Positions 22,332-25,618 of a stretch of DNA of 25,618 nucleotides are shown piece after piece (position 1 is the first letter of the stretch; each line of letters starts with the position of its first letter). A program made the position numbers and the translations under genes. Under the pieces are notes generated by a model. The model did not search any database, was not told where the DNA came from, and was given only the letters and a program-made list of their open reading frames with translations. This DNA comes from a virus, in IMG/VR virus record IMGVR_UViG_3300010370_000214, positions 1 to 25,618 of that record, one strand, 5' to 3'.

Positions 22332-24970
22332 ATGTCTATTGCATTTTCATCCATTATCTCATCGGTAGTTGTTGATAAGGAGGCCCCATAGAATTCGCTG
22401 TACTTTTCGGGGTTAGCCGCAACCTCAACAATGGAAGGATAGCTTTCGTACTGCGTTTTATTTGAATCGCGGACAACAGCATTTACGATGCGTAGTCCTT
22501 TGCTGTTCTTGACGCCGTAGACATTGATCTTCAACTGGTGACGGCAGATGTCTAGGAACAAGGGCTCAAAACGACCACGCGACATGATGCCAACGTTGCA
22601 ACTACGGCAAAATTCTGCATAGCTTGCATAGAGCCATTTGTCCCAGTTGTCGTAGTAACCGGAGCTACCGCCCGGCTGCACCTTACAGAAGCCAACGGGA
22701 GAGCTGACGTTCGGATCAAAGACAACTTTATGGTCCATCCAGTCCAGTAGTGGATTAGAGCGCAGGCTTTGCGTCTTCTCATACCGCTGGAAGAACGAGA
22801 CATTCTTACCAGTTTCCATGAGATAGGAACGCATGTCCTCCTCTGTCATATCCAGCAACCAGTTGACGAGACCAGCCAGGAGAGGAGCAAAAACACCTTG
22901 CGGATTACCTTTGTTGTCAAATTTGATTAGTTCTTTTTGTTCTGCTTGGCCACCGGCAAACGGACGGTCGAAAGGAATGGTCAAGCGGCGACGAGCAAGA
23001 CCAGATGTGTAATCAGTGGATTGAATGGCTTCGTTAGCTGTAATCATGACCATCCCGTGGTACTGGAATGGATCTTGACTTTCCGTTTGATACTTACGTT
23101 CCGAGCGAATCCAGTCACCACCCGTGATTGCTTTTAGCTTGGAGACAGAACCACCCCATCGATCAACATCCTGGAACAGCAACAGCTTTTTACCCATGTA
23201 ACTTGCGGCCTCAAACCGGTTCTTCTCCAGGTTTTCAAAGTCTGTTGAGTAGGTGTTTTGCTTACCAACCAATGCAACAGCAAGGTTTGCGTAGGTGGAC
23301 TTACCGGACTTACCAGGTCCCACGATTTCAACAAACTTCTGAATTTCATGGCGCCCCAGCAGTGTTGCCCTGAGCCAGGCACGCAGAACTTGTGCCCGCT
23401 GGTAGCTGTCATGCTGCGTATGCTTCAGCCATTTAATAATTTCTTCACATGTGGCGGCAGGATCGTAGTCGTAGGGCATCTGCTGCGTGAGGTAAAGATC
23501 CCGCTGGAACTCCATCAGATCTTTAGTCTCAACATCCAAGACTCCATTAGTGAATAGCAGATACCTGGAGCCGTCGTACCATTCATCAAAAGGAATAATC
23601 GATTGCAGTTGCGAGTAAATGTCGTTCATGAGGTTCGTGCTGAACCCTTTGAACTTTTCGTTTTCTACGGTGACAAGGGTTTTGAGCTTTTCGCGCAGGC
23701 TCCCGAGCATCTCAACCTTTGTTAAAGGTTCCCATAATCCTTTCCGCTGGTCATATAAGAAGAACTGACCATGAGGTTGACTGTACCGGAGATTGCCTGT
23801 ATACATGTCGAACACACGATCCGCAATGACATCCGATGAAAGCCGCTTATCTTCCTTCTCTTCTTTTTTCTTGCTTGTTTTCTGCGCCAGCATTTGGTGC
23901 GTATTACTCCAAGCCTCAGCTTTATCTTTCTCAACCACCGCTGGAACAGATGCCATTTGTTTTAAATCCTCGTCAATTTGTTCAACCAGTTTTGAAACAT
24001 GCTCCAGTGTCTCATCATCAACACCAAACGCACGATAGTCCTGAGAAGGAGACCAACCATTCTCCTTTGCCATGTGGAAAAGAGTCCCAGCCGTGCGGCC
24101 ACCACCCTTTGTGAAGGAGAGCCAGCGTCTATGGCATTCACCTTCTTGATACTTCTCCGATTGCCTAGACCAGGCATCCCATTCGTCTAGCAAGGATTCA
24201 TCAACGGAATGAAGCGTCTGCCCAACAATGATCCAGAGATCGTAGTCGTCTGCAACTTCAGGAGGTAATGCCCAAGCCGCTTCCTTTGCGTTTTGAATTT
24301 CCCGTTCTTGTCCAATTGTTGATTGAACAACACTGCCAGCTGTTACTCGCCGCGTAATTTCCTGCGGAGGTTTACCTTGCTGTACGTTTTTATTAACGAT
24401 ACCGTGCAGTAACCAGGCCGGCATTTCCGGCAAACGATCAATCCATTCAAAACCCTGCCCTTCTGCGGTGAAGTAACCATCGGTCTCTGGATGCAAGCCC
24501 ATTAACACCCCTTGGTGCCGGGTCCAAAGAATCTCAAGTTTTTCGTCGGCTACTTCTTTGCTGTGCCAGACGTACTTATTACGGAGAAAAGAGTCGTGCT
24601 TTCTTTTTTCTACGCGGTATAGCTTGCGTTCGCGTCCAGGCTTACCGCTCAGAATGGTGAGCGTTGGAGGAAGTGCATCGTTGAACGGAAGACCAGAGAT
24701 TTCTTCCACAAGTTTGTAGATGCTTGCTCCATCCACATCAACCCAAACCAAACCGTAGGGATGATTAAAGACAGGACCCCCATGGAGACCAACCGCTTTG
24801 CACTTACCTGACAGAAGTTCTTTTTCAATTTCATCAGCGCTGAAAGGCCGCTTTTGCCAACCAAGTACATAAGGATCTTTCTGTGCACCGAGCGGAGTAA
24901 AGGGCCAATCAATAGGGAGGAGATCCAGTCGAATTTCCCCTGGTTTAACAGCGTATTGCTTCTGCGTCAT
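22328..24970 (-). CDS. Primase-helicase: Prim-Pol-like N-terminus, SF3 (D5) helicase
   Basis: An 880-aa replication protein. Residues about 25-190 look like a Prim-Pol-type primase/polymerase domain (KCKAVGLHGG, then GLVWVDVDG with likely metal-binding acids). About 228-310 fit the PriCT-2 linker (LPPEVADDYDLWIIVGQTLH; WLSFTKGG). About 380-500 are the D5-N region. From about 545 comes the SF3 helicase core: Walker A GPGKSGKST (about 551-559), Walker B LLLFQDVD, the motif C strand GMVMITANEAIQSTD and ARRRLTIPFDRPF. This type primes and unwinds DNA at an origin. Its ATG overlaps the stop of the upstream small gene (ATGA) and its stop overlaps the speD start, making a tight three-gene run. Confidence 0.92.
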   Translation of the reverse strand: MTQKQYAVKPGEIRLDLLPIDWPFTPLGAQKDPYVLGWQKRPFSADEIEKELLSGKCKAVGLHGGPVFNHPYGLVWVDVDGASIYKLVEEISGLPFNDALPPTLTILSGKPGRERKLYRVEKRKHDSFLRNKYVWHSKEVADEKLEILWTRHQGVLMGLHPETDGYFTAEGQGFEWIDRLPEMPAWLLHGIVNKNVQQGKPPQEITRRVTAGSVVQSTIGQEREIQNAKEAAWALPPEVADDYDLWIIVGQTLHSVDESLLDEWDAWSRQSEKYQEGECHRRWLSFTKGGGRTAGTLFHMAKENGWSPSQDYRAFGVDDETLEHVSKLVEQIDEDLKQMASVPAVVEKDKAEAWSNTHQMLAQKTSKKKEEKEDKRLSSDVIADRVFDMYTGNLRYSQPHGQFFLYDQRKGLWEPLTKVEMLGSLREKLKTLVTVENEKFKGFSTNLMNDIYSQLQSIIPFDEWYDGSRYLLFTNGVLDVETKDLMEFQRDLYLTQQMPYDYDPAATCEEIIKWLKHTQHDSYQRAQVLRAWLRATLLGRHEIQKFVEIVGPGKSGKSTYANLAVALVGKQNTYSTDFENLEKNRFEAASYMGKKLLLFQDVDRWGGSVSKLKAITGGDWIRSERKYQTESQDPFQYHGMVMITANEAIQSTDYTSGLARRRLTIPFDRPFAGGQAEQKELIKFDNKGNPQGVFAPLLAGLVNWLLDMTEEDMRSYLMETGKNVSFFQRYEKTQSLRSNPLLDWMDHKVVFDPNVSSPVGFCKVQPGGSSGYYDNWDKWLYASYAEFCRSCNVGIMSRGRFEPLFLDICRHQLKINVYGVKNSKGLRIVNAVVRDSNKTQYESYPSIVEVAANPEKYSEFYGASLSTTTDEIMDENAIDM

Positions 24971-25155
24971 TTGTTTGCAACGGGGGTTTCTACGGTTACT
25001 TTAAAGTTTTTATCAGGGAAACAGCTTTCCTTTAGCAAGTTGTAAGCATGGAGATGCATTAGCGTGGGTAGATAAAAACAGTCCCCATCCGCCGCATTCG
25101 TCATGCGACTCATGAGACTATTCATCCACTCACCCATGCCGACAGTGATGTCCAT
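24967..25155 (-). CDS. Small protein upstream of the primase gene (62 aa)
   Basis: ATG 25155 to TGA 24967. It begins MDITVGMGEWMNSLMSRMTN; an internal ATG seven codons later is possible. It contains a helix ADGDCFYLPTLMHLHAYNLL and no membrane segment. Its stop overlaps the primase start (ATGA at 24967-24970), good evidence for translation. No family recognised; context suggests replication or early function. Confidence 0.68.
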   Translation of the reverse strand: MDITVGMGEWMNSLMSRMTNAADGDCFYLPTLMHLHAYNLLKESCFPDKNFKVTVETPVANK

Positions 25156-25227
25156 GAGGAGGGAGGCTGAGTTGTCTTCTTATCCTACGGTGCCCAACCT
25201 GTTGCACTCCTCAAGACAAAATTAAAA

Positions 25228-25413
25228 TCACTGAGTCTTATTGGACTCGCGTTCTCTATATTTGTTTCGCTTATCCGTTGCTTCAAAATCTTTCATGATT
25301 TTGTTGTACAACGTAATTGCGTCTTCTTTTGTTACGACAGCTTGCTCACAGGCGATCGTCCACGCTAGGCGCTTCCTGCACTCCATCTTGCCGTTGGGGT
25401 TGTATGGGGTCAT
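25228..25413 (-). CDS. Small protein (61 aa), start uncertain
   Basis: A minus-strand frame with WTIACEQAVVTKEDAITLYN and a strongly charged end (DKRNKYRERESNK). I chose ATG 25413. GTG 25464 would lengthen it by 17 residues and ATG 25386 would shorten it by nine. None has a clear ribosome site. Overlap with the upstream frame is 68 bases with this start. Function unknown; it precedes the primase run by 72 bases. Confidence 0.55.
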   Translation of the reverse strand: MTPYNPNGKMECRKRLAWTIACEQAVVTKEDAITLYNKIMKDFEATDKRNKYRERESNKTQ

Positions 25414-25618
25414 TGTACCAAGGTGCACGTAGCTCCATGGCTCCGCCCAGTTTCCTGGACTCACCAGTCTGGAGTTGAGGATCTATTTCATGTTCAATAT
25501 AGATTGGTTTATTTTGTTTCTCACGTTCAAGCTCAGCCTCAATTTGATTCTCCCATTCGATCATGGTGAGCCGCGCCTTAAGCCTGGCTTCAAACCAAAC
25601 CTGCTTCCACCACTTAAC
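25346..25618 (-). CDS. Unknown protein, 5' end possibly outside window
   Basis: The frame is open to the right edge. From ATG 25564 it reads MIEWENQIEAELEREKQNKP, a charged helix, and the 18 codons before it (WWKQVWFEARLKARLT) continue that amphipathic, natural-looking helix, so the gene may begin outside the window. The last 25 residues (from YNDPIQPQRQDG) overlap the next frame and look less ordered. No family recognised. Confidence 0.5.
   Translation of the reverse strand, partial: VKWWKQVWFEARLKARLTMIEWENQIEAELEREKQNKPIYIEHEIDPQLQTGESRKLGGAMELRAPWYNDPIQPQRQDGVQEAPSVDDRL

Noticed and set aside
1-25618. tRNA genes, insertion sequences or integrase
   Set aside because: No cloverleaf-like stretch with a T-loop (GGTTCRAAYCC), no transposase or recombinase motif was seen by eye. 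A tRNA scan of this window would settle the first point.

Overview
The window reads as part of a tailed cyanophage genome, probably from an uncultured marine or freshwater lineage. The evidence is dense packing with many 1-4 base start/stop overlaps, collagen-like and repeat-rich fibre genes, two cell-wall lysins, a D5-type primase-helicase and a viral dCTP deaminase. Two host-derived metabolic genes, speD and an nblA-like phycobilisome-degradation adaptor, add to this. An NblA implies a host with phycobilisomes (a Synechococcus-type cyanobacterium rather than Prochlorococcus). The host call is inference; no taxonomic marker was searched.

Layout. 2-3089 (+): the 3' part of a collagen-like fibre gene that enters from the left edge, then a glycosyltransferase-methyltransferase fusion. 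3152-3370 (-): a small HTH/excisionase-like protein with its own terminator and a possible promoter. 3507-7562 (+): HNH endonuclease, a large probable virion protein, two small basic proteins, a GH24 lysozyme and the nblA-like gene. 7550-11079: mostly minus-strand genes (DUF3310 protein, dCTP deaminase, Dam-like methyltransferase, two unknown proteins, a second HTH protein), with one plus-strand unknown gene inside. 11130-17506 (+): the adsorption and lysis block, with a one-span membrane protein, a short fibre-associated protein, an 824-aa repeat fibre, a propeller-like protein, a coiled-coil protein, a tail-fibre assembly protein, small proteins and a GH73-M15 lysin. 17507-19421 (-): two tiny proteins, a 302-aa beta-rich protein and an HNH-like protein. 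19422-19742: a gene-free stretch with nested inverted repeats and a terminator. 19743-21044 (-): a second glycosyltransferase. 21105-21998 (+): a glycine-rich probable virion protein. 21981-25618 (-): speD, primase-helicase and small upstream genes in one tightly overlapped run.

How the parts may work together (inference): the minus-strand genes look like takeover and replication functions (nucleotide conversion, DNA modification, primase-helicase, polyamine synthesis), and the plus-strand genes look like virion and lysis functions. The nblA-like gene lies directly behind a lysozyme gene, and speD is translationally coupled to the primase gene. The strongest leads are the NblA-like protein with its acidic tail, the nested inverted repeats at 19450-19659, and a near-identical 19-20 base promoter-like motif in front of two separate minus-strand genes. 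Two nucleic-acid enzymes also have altered catalytic residues, and several places show frame anomalies that are either assembly errors or recoding. I saw no tRNA, CRISPR or insertion sequence.
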